This document shows positions 17,338 through 26,129 of a DNA stretch of 64,000 nt, in pieces. The first letter of the stretch is position 1; the number at the start of each line of letters is the position of its first letter. A program made the translations under genes and the position numbers. The stretch covers positions 124,001 through 188,000 of the forward strand of contig AP024596.1 in NCBI GenBank assembly GCA_019704295.1. Direction: 5' to 3'. This stretch comes from Sulfolobales archaeon HS-7. GTDB lineage: Archaea > Thermoproteota > Thermoprotei_A > Sulfolobales > Sulfolobaceae. Below the pieces are notes generated by a model. It did not search any database and was not told where the DNA came from. It saw only the letters and a program-made list of their open reading frames with translations.

Positions 17338-18354
17338 ATGGACTCAGTGTGTATAGCTACTCCGTCCTTCCCGCCTATTTTAGGAGGCGGTGAGGTTCAC
17401 GCTTACCAAATAGCGAAGGCATTTAGTTCAATGGGGATTAGGGTAGAAGTACATACTTTGGGAAAATCTAGAACGGTGGATCAGCTATCAGTTGTGGGAC
17501 ACAGATTCGCGTGGAGGTGCGATTCCCTTCCCGTGTATTTGAACGGTCTAGCCATGTCTAGAAGAAGCTTCATTTGGAACTTGTACACCCTTACGAAAAG
17601 CGGATACGTGTTTACACCACATAATAGCGTAGAAGCCCTTTCACAAAGAGGATACAGGTGGCTTGGTGTGTCAATAGCAAATAAAGCATGCAAGATTATA
17701 GCAGTAAATGAATGGGAGAAAATGAAAATAGAGTCCCTTGGGGTAACTAGGGAGAAAATTGTGGTGATACCAAACGGTCTCCCCGATATGGCCATAAAGA
17801 AACCTGTAACTAAAGAGGTTGGAGATTATTTACTATATATTGCAAGGGTGTCTCCTGGGAAAAACCAATTATCCATAATTAAGGTAATGGATAAGGTAGA
17901 TCTAAAGCTATATATGATAGGGCCCATTGCTAACCAAAACTACTTCAATGAAATTGTAAGGGAAATTAAGTCAAGGAGACTTGAGGATAAAGTAAAATAC
18001 TTAGGAGTAGTCAGCGATGAGGAAAAATACGAGCTTATCGACAAATCGTTCGCAGCAATTTTATTTTCGAATACGGAAGAGGCAGAGGGAATAGCAGTAA
18101 AAGAGGCTATGGCTAGAGGAAAGCCAGTGATAGTATCTGCTAACGGAGCTCTTCCTTTTTTGGTGAAAAACGGTGATAATGGAATAGTTATACATAATGA
18201 AGAGGAGCTTCCTAATGCAATAGAGGAATTGAAGAATTCCACCTTAAGGGAAAGAATTGCAGAAAATAACATAAAACATCCTGCAATAATGACATGGGAT
18301 GAGGTCGCACATAGAGTATATTCGGTATTAATGAAATGTTATAGCAACTCTTAG
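17338..18354 (+). CDS. GT4-family glycosyltransferase
   Basis: A 338-residue retaining glycosyltransferase with two Rossmann-like domains. The N-terminal glycine-rich loop GGGEVHAYQIAKAF (16-29) binds the acceptor side. In the C-terminal half YIARVSPGKNQLSIIKV near 165-181 and the donor-site EX7E-type motif NTEEAEGIAVKEAMARGKPVI near 244-264 are plain. It probably transfers a sugar from a nucleotide donor to a lipid or surface glycan at the inner membrane face. Its 42-base distance from the MFS gene suggests a shared transcript. The sugar is unknown. Confidence 0.85.
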   Translation: MDSVCIATPSFPPILGGGEVHAYQIAKAFSSMGIRVEVHTLGKSRTVDQLSVVGHRFAWRCDSLPVYLNGLAMSRRSFIWNLYTLTKSGYVFTPHNSVEALSQRGYRWLGVSIANKACKIIAVNEWEKMKIESLGVTREKIVVIPNGLPDMAIKKPVTKEVGDYLLYIARVSPGKNQLSIIKVMDKVDLKLYMIGPIANQNYFNEIVREIKSRRLEDKVKYLGVVSDEEKYELIDKSFAAILFSNTEEAEGIAVKEAMARGKPVIVSANGALPFLVKNGDNGIVIHNEEELPNAIEELKNSTLRERIAENNIKHPAIMTWDEVAHRVYSVLMKCYSNS

Positions 18355-18863
18355 GAACTCAAAGATAACTGCTTTTTCGATTCGTTTCCTAAGCACAATA
18401 TAGTGTAAGGAATTTCTTAGTACATTTTAGGTCATATTCTCTGAATTCAATGGCACAAACCATATCAGCAACCAAATTTGTCATTTGGACCATTAAGGGG
18501 ATAGCGATTTCCTGCGTTTCAAGTGAATTACTTTGTGGGACGATTTAACATTAGAACTCTAAATGCTAAAAGACTCGCCTCTTTGAGAGAATTCACTATT
18601 TCGTTAGTTTCTGGGGATAATCGACTTAACTAGTTTCTTGAACTTCCGCTTAAGTTAATTAGTGTCAACCAAATATTGGGGTATAGTTTGCAAGGTAATT
18701 ACATAACGAGGTAATTTACTAAAAAATAGCGAACTTTCCATACTGCGTTTCCAAGGCATGATTTGAAACCCTGGGAATATTAATATATTGAGAGACTCTC
18801 CTAATGTTCTATAAATGTCTAGTGAGAAAAACTTAATAATTTTATCGATATGAGAATATTCTG
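18355..18863. other. Gene-free stretch, about 510 bases
   Basis: No supported gene or RNA. The only evident signal is a TATA-like taattttat at about 18835, 26 bases upstream of ATG 18864, which marks the next gene as leaderless. Confidence 0.5.
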
Positions 18864-19331
18864 ATGACAATAATAGTTAGGAAGGTTCACTCTAAGGGCG
18901 GGAAGCACGTATGGATGAGAGTAGGAGAAAGCCCTCCTATAGTTAGAGATGGTAGGATAAAGGAAGGGGCATTCTTCATCGTTATCGGCGACGACACTGG
19001 AGATAAAAGTATAAGATTATCGGATGAGGAAGCGCTAGACATAGCGAACAGGATAATATCTTCATATAACAGTCACATTAGGGAATACAGGCTATTGGAT
19101 AAAAAGACCTATGCTGAATACAAAATGAAGATGGAGTCTGAGGATGATGACACGGAGGAGAATATTGGACGTGAAGTCCTAGAGTTTCTCCTGTTACATA
19201 ACGGGAAAAGTACGATAGAGGATATTAGGAATCAGTTGGGTACGAGGTATGCAGACTCTCTATCTTATTTAGAGAGAAGAGGGCTTGTATCAATAAAGGA
19301 AAATGTAGTTTCAATTAAACTAAACTCATAA
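18864..19331 (+). CDS. Hypothetical protein with C-terminal winged helix
   Basis: A 155-residue soluble protein with no family I recognise. Residues 1-80 look like a small alpha/beta domain (VHSKGGKHVWMRV, AFFIVIGDD). An acidic linker MESEDDDTEENIG lies near 93-105. Residues 108-150 resemble a winged helix: EVLEFLLLHNGKSTIEDIRNQLGTRYADSLSYLERRGLVSI. It may bind nucleic acid, but the DNA-binding call is weak. The start is firm because a TATA box lies 26 bases upstream, giving a leaderless mRNA. Confidence 0.6.
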   Translation: MTIIVRKVHSKGGKHVWMRVGESPPIVRDGRIKEGAFFIVIGDDTGDKSIRLSDEEALDIANRIISSYNSHIREYRLLDKKTYAEYKMKMESEDDDTEENIGREVLEFLLLHNGKSTIEDIRNQLGTRYADSLSYLERRGLVSIKENVVSIKLNS

Positions 19332-19811
19332 ATAATATACTCATTCTTTGCAGTCGGCTAAAAAAATCCCCCTTAGGAAATGTTCGTGAATTGCTCACGT
19401 GTTGATTGTGAATTCAGTTTATTTAGAAAAATAAAATGAATTCAATTGAATGCGATCGTATACACTAATAGGGGTTCACACTTAATAATTTTTTATTTAA
19501 TACTGTTTTATAATAATTACAATTTATAATCAAAACCTGAATGGTGATGTTCGTATTAACTGATATTCCCCAAACTTGCCATAAAGTTTACAACCGCCAA
19601 TTTGGATTCCTAAGTATCGAATACACACTTTGACATTTTTCTAGGTTTTAGGTAACTAGCGTTGACAGATGTCTGAATGAACTTTTTGGAATTGAAACTT
19701 CTCTATCGTTTCACCCTAAATGTAATCGAAGTTTCGAAACTTATGAAAACTCAGTGCTCTCGATAAGACTAAGTTGAAAAATTTGGGAAAAACAATATAT
19801 ATATATTGTGA
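19332..19811. other. Gene-free stretch, 480 bases
   Basis: AT-rich, with no supported gene or RNA. At its 3' end, atatatatat at 19796-19806 is a strong TATA box for the next gene. Confidence 0.5.
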
Positions 19812-19823
19812 ATGCATCGTATT

Positions 19824-20195
19824 ATGAGTAGCAGACAAGTGGTTTATTCAGCTCTAAGATATGTAACAGCAGTTCTTTTTGTAGCTTGGGCAGCAATACA
19901 TCTTTACCTTTATTCCGACCTGATAAAAATCCTTCCTATTGTTGCATACTTTTTTGTGATAGACGCAATATTGTCTCTCATAGGCGCAGTTGTATTTATA
20001 ATCGGGTTGAGAATACTTTACATTCCATCATTAATTTTTAGTTGGGCTAACTACCTTTTGCTGACGGAATCAAGGGTATATCCTGCACCATTCCTGGGAT
20101 TTCCGTTACCAGCTATCAACGTATACGTTATTTCAACGCTGATAATAGACGTGTTGTTAATAATAATAATAACTATTATTGAAATTATTACATAA
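19824..20195 (+). CDS. Small four-helix membrane protein, unknown
   Basis: A protein of 123 residues from ATG 19824, or 127 from ATG 19812. I choose the second ATG because the TATA box centred near 19800 would start transcription at about 19824, so the first ATG would not be in the mRNA. Four hydrophobic segments lie at about 10-30, 38-62, 64-85 and 98-122, with a short external loop rich in Pro (YPAPFLGFPLPA). No family is recognised. It lies alone, convergent with the regulator at 20311. Confidence 0.6.
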   Translation: MSSRQVVYSALRYVTAVLFVAWAAIHLYLYSDLIKILPIVAYFFVIDAILSLIGAVVFIIGLRILYIPSLIFSWANYLLLTESRVYPAPFLGFPLPAINVYVISTLIIDVLLIIIITIIEIIT

Positions 20196-20248
20196 GCTCT
20201 CTAATTGTTTAGTTTATCATTATTCATCAACATCAAGGGCTCGTCTAT

Positions 20249-20288
20249 ACACTATTTAGGAAGTATATACGCTATTTAGGAAGTAAAA
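20249..20288. repeat. Two tandem 20-bp units
   Basis: The unit actatttaggaagtata/gctatttaggaagtaaa occurs twice in a row with period 20, between two convergent genes. It may be a regulatory or transcript-end element, or simple slippage. Confidence 0.5.
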
Positions 20289-20310
20289 ACGCTTTATCAA
20301 GGATTTACTA

Positions 20311-21087
20311 TTACGCAATTTGAATTTGTTTGCTTAAGAGATTTCCCATATCATAATTTGATATCTCGTAGCTCTTCACCCTTATACCGTCCAATGGCAT
20401 CTGCTGGAGAGATAGTATAATTAAGTAACCTTCTCTTCTGGTCGCAAAGTTAAAAACTGCTGAGTCTGCATATCTATCGTATACATCCTTTGATCCAACT
20501 TTAATAGCGTAAAGGTACGGAAACTTGGATAGATCCATAATCGGGAGGATCCTTACGAACTTCCCTAAAAGGAACCTTATATGTCGTCCTGTAGCTCTAG
20601 GACTAAGAGAGACTAACGTGGCCAACTCTTTTTCCATCGCAGACGGATTCCTTTTTAGCGCCTCTATCAATATTTGATCTTTATCTGAAAGGGCAAAGTA
20701 TTCCTCTCTTTTTATCTCTATTCCGTCTTTAACCTCGTCTACAGATTCATATATCACTTGTCCGTTCTCAAGTTCGAAAAGAATCGAGTAACGATTAGGT
20801 CTCTTAAATGTTATCCATTTCGACTTCTGATAAACCAAAGGATCTACGTACGTTACGAATCCAGTAATAATTCCCTCGTTAATTGCCCTCTTCATGTGAT
20901 AATTTAGCATGCTACGTGAGATTCCCAGAGCTCTTGCCATTTCTGCAGGTTTCATTTTCCCTTCTTTTAACAAGTATGTTAATATTGAAACAAATGGGGA
21001 TTCCCTCGATAACCTAATGGATTGCATAATACTTCTACCGTCCAATACTTTATAAAGTGTAATAGAAAAAAAGTCCTTTTTTTCCAT
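20311..21087 (-). CDS. Transcriptional regulator with two HTH domains (Lrp-related)
   Basis: A 258-residue regulator. A first winged helix at about 25-75 contains KMKPAEMARALGISRSMLNYHMKRAINEGII; a second at about 130-180 contains MEKELATLVSLSPRATGRHIRFLLGKFVRI. The C-terminal part resembles the RAM/AsnC-like sensing fold only weakly. Its architecture parallels the regulator at 29455-30222: HTH, linker, HTH, and an IIDL/IMDL strand followed by the sensor part. It is upstream of no operon of its own; the nearest same-strand gene is the MFS transporter at 21354, a possible target. N-terminal alternative starts exist (Met21). Confidence 0.7.
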   Translation of the reverse strand: MEKKDFFSITLYKVLDGRSIMQSIRLSRESPFVSILTYLLKEGKMKPAEMARALGISRSMLNYHMKRAINEGIITGFVTYVDPLVYQKSKWITFKRPNRYSILFELENGQVIYESVDEVKDGIEIKREEYFALSDKDQILIEALKRNPSAMEKELATLVSLSPRATGRHIRFLLGKFVRILPIMDLSKFPYLYAIKVGSKDVYDRYADSAVFNFATRREGYLIILSLQQMPLDGIRVKSYEISNYDMGNLLSKQIQIA

Positions 21088-21353
21088 ATAAGACCATTTT
21101 CAGATTGTTAAGAATAAACAAATTATCTAAAACAAATAATGAAGAAATCGCTTTATACTTCTTACAAGTGGCCTAATATGTCTTTAAAAATATGTATTCA
21201 TAACTCATCTCATTAATACAAAAATGTTTATTCATTAAATCAGTAAATAATTGAACTAATATTCTTGAAGCTAAATCGTCAAAAGCGGATAGCTTACGGA
21301 AAGGACTGAGAGTCTTTCTTTCAAGCGATTTGTAAAGGATATTAGGACGCTTT

Positions 21354-22508
21354 TCACCTTCTCCTGGCGGATACTTTGCTTAAATACGCAGCACCAACAA
21401 TCACTAGGATTAATGAAACTGCAAGATTGGTAACAATATCCCCCTTGAGTCCAAAGGGAAGTAGGAGTATTATAAATGCGCCAAACCCACCGCCCACTAA
21501 CCTACCAAGGAAAAAGACAACATTATTGGCGGTGACTCTTAGTTTAGGAGGGTAAAATTCGCTTATCCATACGCCGAAATGAGCAAAAAATCCTGAGAAG
21601 AAGAATATGAGGGGAATGATATACACAGGAGTGATAATTAACATTAATAAGGAGAGAATTAGCCCTATTGCTGAAAATATCAAAACGGGAACTTCTCTGC
21701 CCAGCTTATCTGCCAGATAACCGTCAACGAGGTATCCTACAAACCCGATGATAAATGAAATGGAAAGAAGTTCACTTGCATGAGCAGGAGAGAAAAAGTA
21801 AACTTTCTCCAGCAATGTAGGTAAGAGAGTTATGGTTGGAACTAGGTAAAGGAGAGAACCTATAGCTATAGCTGAACCAGCCAGTGTAATCCCCATGTAG
21901 TTTCCCAATGAGTCACCCTTAACTGAATTACTTACGTTCCTAGTCTCCCTCCAAACCTCCGATTCAGGAAGAGCGTATGTAATAACTCCTATTATGATAG
22001 TTATTGTTCCAAGTAGAGTTAAAACTGTCCTCCAATAGTTAGTTCCTAAGAACGTTAAATAACCTGCTGAAATTGCACTTAGAATTGCCCCCAAAAAATA
22101 GAGTCCTTGCATGAAACCTCCAGTAAATCCACGTTTTCCTTTTAACCATTCTGCGACAAGAGCGTAACTTACACCGTTCTCCCCGTTAACTCCAAGTCCT
22201 ACTAGGAAAAGGAGAGGAAAAAATATAAGAATTGATGATACCAACCCGGCTAAAAGAAGGAAAAGACCAGAAGTAACAACCGCTAAAGTTAAGGAGAACC
22301 TACGACCAATTCTATCAGCTAGCCTTCCAATTACTATTCCCCCTATTGCTCCCCCGATCCACGACGTTGCTACAACCAACGAGAGTTCGGAAAGATTAGT
22401 ATGCAATTCCTCTTCAATAGGAGTGAAGAGAAAGGGAAGAATGTAAATGCATGAAGAGGATATGAGAAAAGCCGCAAAGAGAATAATTATACGCGTTAGA
22501 GTCTTCAT
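21354..22508 (-). CDS. MFS transporter (metabolite:proton symporter type)
   Basis: A 384-residue major facilitator protein with 12 predicted helices. Motif A is classical, GRLADRIGRRFSLTL near 61-75, and is repeated in the second half as VDGYLADKLGREVPVLI near 259-275. VGLGVNGENGVSYALVAEWLKGKRGFTGG near 103-131 is typical of the sugar/aromatic-acid/organic-acid group. It probably imports a carbon source by proton symport, fitting for an acidophile. The neighbouring tandem-HTH regulator could control it. Confidence 0.85.
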   Translation of the reverse strand: MKTLTRIIILFAAFLISSSCIYILPFLFTPIEEELHTNLSELSLVVATSWIGGAIGGIVIGRLADRIGRRFSLTLAVVTSGLFLLLAGLVSSILIFFPLLFLVGLGVNGENGVSYALVAEWLKGKRGFTGGFMQGLYFLGAILSAISAGYLTFLGTNYWRTVLTLLGTITIIIGVITYALPESEVWRETRNVSNSVKGDSLGNYMGITLAGSAIAIGSLLYLVPTITLLPTLLEKVYFFSPAHASELLSISFIIGFVGYLVDGYLADKLGREVPVLIFSAIGLILSLLMLIITPVYIIPLIFFFSGFFAHFGVWISEFYPPKLRVTANNVVFFLGRLVGGGFGAFIILLLPFGLKGDIVTNLAVSLILVIVGAAYLSKVSARRR

Positions 22509-22742
22509 GACAATAGGAGTCTTATCATCGATTAAAATTCTTGCTGATTAGGAACTGTTAAGCCTAAATATCTAAACTTATAGACTTAAGTGAGGATTCC
22601 ATATGTAACTTTTTTGTGGAAATGTTTTTACTTTCGTTGGTGGTTCCGAGTGGGCAAAAGATCCGCGAGGATGGACAACCCCTTTGTATAGGCTTGAGGG
22701 TCGGTTCGTAGCTAATATATATAAATCATACCCATAATAGAA

Positions 22743-22763
22743 TAAGTGTTACCGTGACACTTA
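22743..22763. repeat. Perfect inverted repeat, 7-bp arms
   Basis: TAAGTGT, seven bases, then ACACTTA. It lies between the two GTGGTTCCG-containing segments and may be a hairpin end of a lost IS200/IS605-type element. Confidence 0.5.
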
Positions 22764-22798
22764 AGCGAGGGTTAATGTGGTATACCTCTGCTCCAATC

Positions 22799-22937
22799 AG
22801 TGGTTCCGTCTGGGTCATCACCGTTAACTTCTAGGTGGAACCCTAAGGGTCTGTGGAGCCGTGAAGTAGGAAGCCCCGTTTAGGGGTGAGTTAACTGCTG
22901 GGTTTGTACCTAATATGATGGGGAACCACGCTGTTTA
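22799..22937 (+). ncRNA. Possible omega-RNA/tnpB 3'-end remnant
   Basis: The segment is closed by complementary ends (GTGGTTCC near 22801 and GGAACCAC near 22922) and contains a compact hairpin CCCC-gttta-GGGG preceded by gtgaagtaggaag. A GTGAAG..GGAAGCCCC hairpin just before the right end is characteristic of archaeal tnpB elements, where the 3' part doubles as the guide (omega) RNA scaffold. In one frame it reads NPKGLWSREVGSPV, which resembles a TnpB C-terminal tail. No tnpB gene remains upstream. Whether it is transcribed is unknown. Confidence 0.4.
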
Positions 22938-23059
22938 AACCTTTAGCACTATCCCTCATCTAAGTTATTACGGACTGTCTGATTTACCTTATGCTAGGAA
23001 TAGGGGTATACCGCGTAAGCGGAAATTGCTAGATGGAGATGCCATGTTATAGGAACAGT

Positions 23060-23701
23060 TCATCTTGAGTTCTTAGGAATTACTAAAACGTTATCAGCTA
23101 TTGCTTTCTCAACCCCTCTTTCCTCGTTATTAATCAGAACTTTTACCTCTGCACTATTTCTTTTACTTAAATGTATTTCAGTTCCCGGAAAGAGCCTTAG
23201 TTCGGCAACCCTACGTAGAACCCACTCCTCCTCACGTATAATCATCTTAACAATGTACACTCCCTCCTTTACCTGAGACAATTTGAATCCCTGCGAATCA
23301 GTCCTATTCCCTATTGGATGACCGTGAGGACAGGTTGATGGATAACCTAATGCCTTATCTATTACATCTAGCATATCTGAGGACCAGACGTGTTCAAGTC
23401 TATGAGCTATTTGGTGAGCTCTTATCCAATCTATATGCAGTAGATCAGTTAACAATCTCTCTGACAGTCTGTGCGCTCTTACTAACCTCTCCGCAATTAG
23501 CATTCCGTCATCTGTTAGCCTTATTCCCTTTCTCGTTCTAGTAATTAATCCTAGCTTTTCCATTCTACTGACCTCCTTACTTACCGTCCCTGGGGAAACA
23601 TTGAACGCTATTATTAAGTCGGTAACTTTCGCTATTCCCTTTTCTTCAATTTGCTCGTATATTTCTTTTAGGTAATTCTCGAGGGGTTCGGAGAGATCCA
23701 T
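23060..23701 (-). CDS. DtxR/MntR-family metal-dependent regulator
   Basis: A 213-residue repressor. The N-terminal winged helix (about 1-65) holds KVTDLIIAFNVSPGTVSKEVSRMEKLGLI. The metal-binding dimer domain follows with His77 and Glu81 in RAHRLSERLL, His96/His100/Glu103/His104 in HQIAHRLEHVW, and Cys124, His126 and His128 in CPHGHPI. Residues about 140-213 look like a C-terminal FeoA/SH3-like domain. It should sense Fe or Mn and repress metal uptake genes; no uptake gene lies next to it. It is transcribed with, or just downstream of, the HAD phosphatase gene 15 bases away. Confidence 0.9.
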   Translation of the reverse strand: MDLSEPLENYLKEIYEQIEEKGIAKVTDLIIAFNVSPGTVSKEVSRMEKLGLITRTRKGIRLTDDGMLIAERLVRAHRLSERLLTDLLHIDWIRAHQIAHRLEHVWSSDMLDVIDKALGYPSTCPHGHPIGNRTDSQGFKLSQVKEGVYIVKMIIREEEWVLRRVAELRLFPGTEIHLSKRNSAEVKVLINNEERGVEKAIADNVLVIPKNSR

Positions 23702-23716
23702 TAATAAACTATATTT

Positions 23717-24388
23717 TTACTTCCTAAAAACCTTATTTACGAATTCGTCAAATCCGAGGCATGCGGGTTTTGACATGACGTAAGTCACGTGGGAGAAAAT
23801 TCTAGGATCTGAGTCGCTCACAGCTCCAGAAACGTTAGCCTCTTTGAATTGGGATAGATCCGTTAGAGAGTCTCCTATTGCCGCGATCTGGTCCGATATT
23901 GAAAGGTCTTTAAGTAGAGCTCTTAATCCAACTCCTTTGCCTCCCTCCTTTGGAATTATATGTAGCGTATTCTTAGTTATGAGGATGTTAAATGAACCCT
24001 TTGTGATCTCCTTAACCCTATCTACTAAATCCGACGTCATATAAAGTATTTTATAGGAAAGGTCGTATTTCCTGAACTCAGCAAAGGTCGTCCTTCTAAG
24101 TTCTGGGAATCTATCCAAATACTTTACAAGGTCCCTACCTTTATTCTCGCAGATCTCCACTATTCGCTTCTTATCGTAATAGACGCAACCGTTTTCCGCA
24201 ATAACGTAATCAACGCCTAAATACCTATACAAAGATAGAAGAAAGGGTAAGGAGTTCCCTGAATTCAGGATTACTTTAACTCCTGCTTTCCTTAGTTCCC
24301 TAATCGCCCTCATCGAGTTTATACATATTTCATGTTTTCCCTGAATTGTTATAGTTCCATCTACATCAGTTGAAAGTAGCATTTGCAC
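23717..24388 (-). CDS. HAD-superfamily phosphatase, archaeal phosphoglycolate phosphatase type
   Basis: A 223-residue HAD hydrolase of the Cof/C2-cap type. Motif I is DVDGT (Asp8 nucleophile, Asp10 acid/base), motif II is LNSGNS near 60-66, the Lys motif is EGGKGVGLRALL near 168-179, and motif III is IAAIGDSLTDLSQF near 187-200. The architecture is that of archaeal phosphoglycolate phosphatase (TA0175 type), but sugar-phosphate phosphatases share it. Its place downstream of the glycogen cluster would also fit a role on a hexose phosphate. Substrate is therefore uncertain. Confidence 0.8.
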   Translation of the reverse strand: MQMLLSTDVDGTITIQGKHEICINSMRAIRELRKAGVKVILNSGNSLPFLLSLYRYLGVDYVIAENGCVYYDKKRIVEICENKGRDLVKYLDRFPELRRTTFAEFRKYDLSYKILYMTSDLVDRVKEITKGSFNILITKNTLHIIPKEGGKGVGLRALLKDLSISDQIAAIGDSLTDLSQFKEANVSGAVSDSDPRIFSHVTYVMSKPACLGFDEFVNKVFRK

Positions 24389-24419
24389 CGATACCTCATC
24401 AACTTTTCAAGTTATTAAA

Positions 24420-26129
24420 TCACATTGACGATGTTACTCTGTATACCGTCATTTTTATCGCCTTATTGTAACACTCCATGACCTGTTCTGCTGAAGAGCT
24501 CCACCTGAAGTTCTTCTCAACAGTTCTAATAGCGTTCTCCCTCACCTTTTCCCAGAACGAAGCGTCTGTGATGTTAAGTTTATAGGGAATGTCGGATAGG
24601 AAGGACGGGTTGTTAACTTCGCTTGCTTGCTGAAGTTTGAGTGCAGTAATCAAGGCCGAGGCCAAGTCGTCAATGCTTTCCGGCCAAGCTAGCAATCCAT
24701 TACCCTCCTCATTGAAGCGAATGTCTCTAACGAACTCCGCTATTCCCCCAACGTGATAACCCACTACAGGGGTTCCAAGCGCCATTGATTCAACGCCAAC
24801 TATTCCGAAGGGTTCCCATCTGGAGGGAAAGGCAAATGCGGAGGAGGCATAGAAGTACAGTTTATACAAATTGTAATCAGGAAAGTTTCCTAACACTAGT
24901 CTCACGTTATCCTTTAGATCAAGGGAGTTGCTAATTAGATCGTAAGAAACCCCGTAATCGCCTGCCGGTATTCCGAGGATAAGTAAACGGGCGTTACTGA
25001 TCTTTTGTATAACCTGCTTGAAGGATCGTATAAGCAAGTCAACGCCCTTCTGATACGTAAGTCTTCCTGCGAAAAGAATTAGGGGGCCATCATCTAATGG
25101 TTCATATGTCCAGTCGTCCCTTATGCCAAGTCTGTGCCTATTATTCCACAAAAGATCTCCAGTGGAGTAATTTCGCGGAATGACCTTAACTTCCTTTAAC
25201 AAGGAGAGTAAGTTCTTTCTCAACAGCTTTCTGTCCGAAGTTCCAAACCTTCTTTCCGCCTCCTCTTTTACCTGTTCTACGTTCCAATCTGTACCGTCAT
25301 AGGTTACGCAGGTTTTATTCTCTAACCAGCTCCCCGTTAGGTTAAATACCTCGTACGTCAGGTAGTTCCTGCTAACCGAAGTGAGTACATCCGATTCATA
25401 AGCGCCGAACTTCTCGATGTAACCCCCTGAAAACTCGTTCCATACATCGCTGTATTTAAGTAATTTATGTCTTACCACGTTCCATACGTAATGCTTAACA
25501 TCAACCAATCCGCACCAATTCTCAGATGGGTAGTGCCAGGGTAGTGAAGTCTTTCCTAGGAGGTGAATAGTGTAAATTATCGGCACTCCCAATCTTCTGT
25601 ACTCAAATTCCTGTTTCATTATTACCCCTGGTATTACCATATGCCAATCATGAACGTGGATAGCATCAGGTATTTCCCCCTTTGATATCCCCCTTTCGAC
25701 AATGAAGGGAACTGCCCTTGACGTCAAGGAGATCTTTTCAAGGGTCTCTAAGTAAATGTCTTGCGAATCTAAGTACTTTCCTGAGTTATAGTCCCACCCC
25801 TTTACAAGGCTAATATTTATTCCGTCAATAACTCCTTCCTCCAGACCTAAGGAGTAAGGATATGTCGTCCCATCTACGCCTATTCTAAAGCCGTCGATCC
25901 TCATTCCGGTATCCTGTAAGGAAAGCAGTCCCCTATATTGGCCCTGTAGATGTCTTCCGTGACTTGGCATTATTACCCTGACCTTTACCCCCCTTTCTAT
26001 TAATGCACTGGCTAAGTTATACACGGCCACGCCAAGTCCACCCATTGATGCTACCTTAGCCATTTCAAAGGAGAGAAACCAAACGAGGTTCACGTTATCA
26101 GGTACCCAAAAGGACTCTATTCTGCGCAT
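24420..26129 (-). CDS. glgA: Glycogen synthase (GT5)
   Basis: A 569-residue GT5 enzyme that builds alpha-1,4-glucan from a nucleotide-glucose donor in the cytoplasm. The N-terminal glycine-rich donor loop is KVASMGGLG (25-33), the archaeal variant of KXGGL. DAIHVHDWHMVIPG lies near 162-175. In the C-terminal Rossmann domain LLFAGRLTYQKGVDLL and FPSRWEPFGIVGVESMALGTPVVG (from about 432) carry the catalytic EX7E motif. It overlaps the GH57 gene by 13 bases and is co-transcribed with it. The nearby nucleotidyltransferase could supply the donor. Confidence 0.92.
   Translation of the reverse strand: MRRIESFWVPDNVNLVWFLSFEMAKVASMGGLGVAVYNLASALIERGVKVRVIMPSHGRHLQGQYRGLLSLQDTGMRIDGFRIGVDGTTYPYSLGLEEGVIDGINISLVKGWDYNSGKYLDSQDIYLETLEKISLTSRAVPFIVERGISKGEIPDAIHVHDWHMVIPGVIMKQEFEYRRLGVPIIYTIHLLGKTSLPWHYPSENWCGLVDVKHYVWNVVRHKLLKYSDVWNEFSGGYIEKFGAYESDVLTSVSRNYLTYEVFNLTGSWLENKTCVTYDGTDWNVEQVKEEAERRFGTSDRKLLRKNLLSLLKEVKVIPRNYSTGDLLWNNRHRLGIRDDWTYEPLDDGPLILFAGRLTYQKGVDLLIRSFKQVIQKISNARLLILGIPAGDYGVSYDLISNSLDLKDNVRLVLGNFPDYNLYKLYFYASSAFAFPSRWEPFGIVGVESMALGTPVVGYHVGGIAEFVRDIRFNEEGNGLLAWPESIDDLASALITALKLQQASEVNNPSFLSDIPYKLNITDASFWEKVRENAIRTVEKNFRWSSSAEQVMECYNKAIKMTVYRVTSSM

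Larger units (their letters stand above)
22509..23059. other. Gene-free stretch with structured, tnpB-3'-end-like sequence
   Basis: Between an MFS gene start and the end of the dtxR-like gene. It contains the pieces listed separately at 22743-22763 and 22799-22937 and no intact gene. On the plus strand, 22612-22732 gives the open piece CGNVFTFVGGSEWAKDP... ending at TAA, which I could not assign. Confidence 0.5.
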
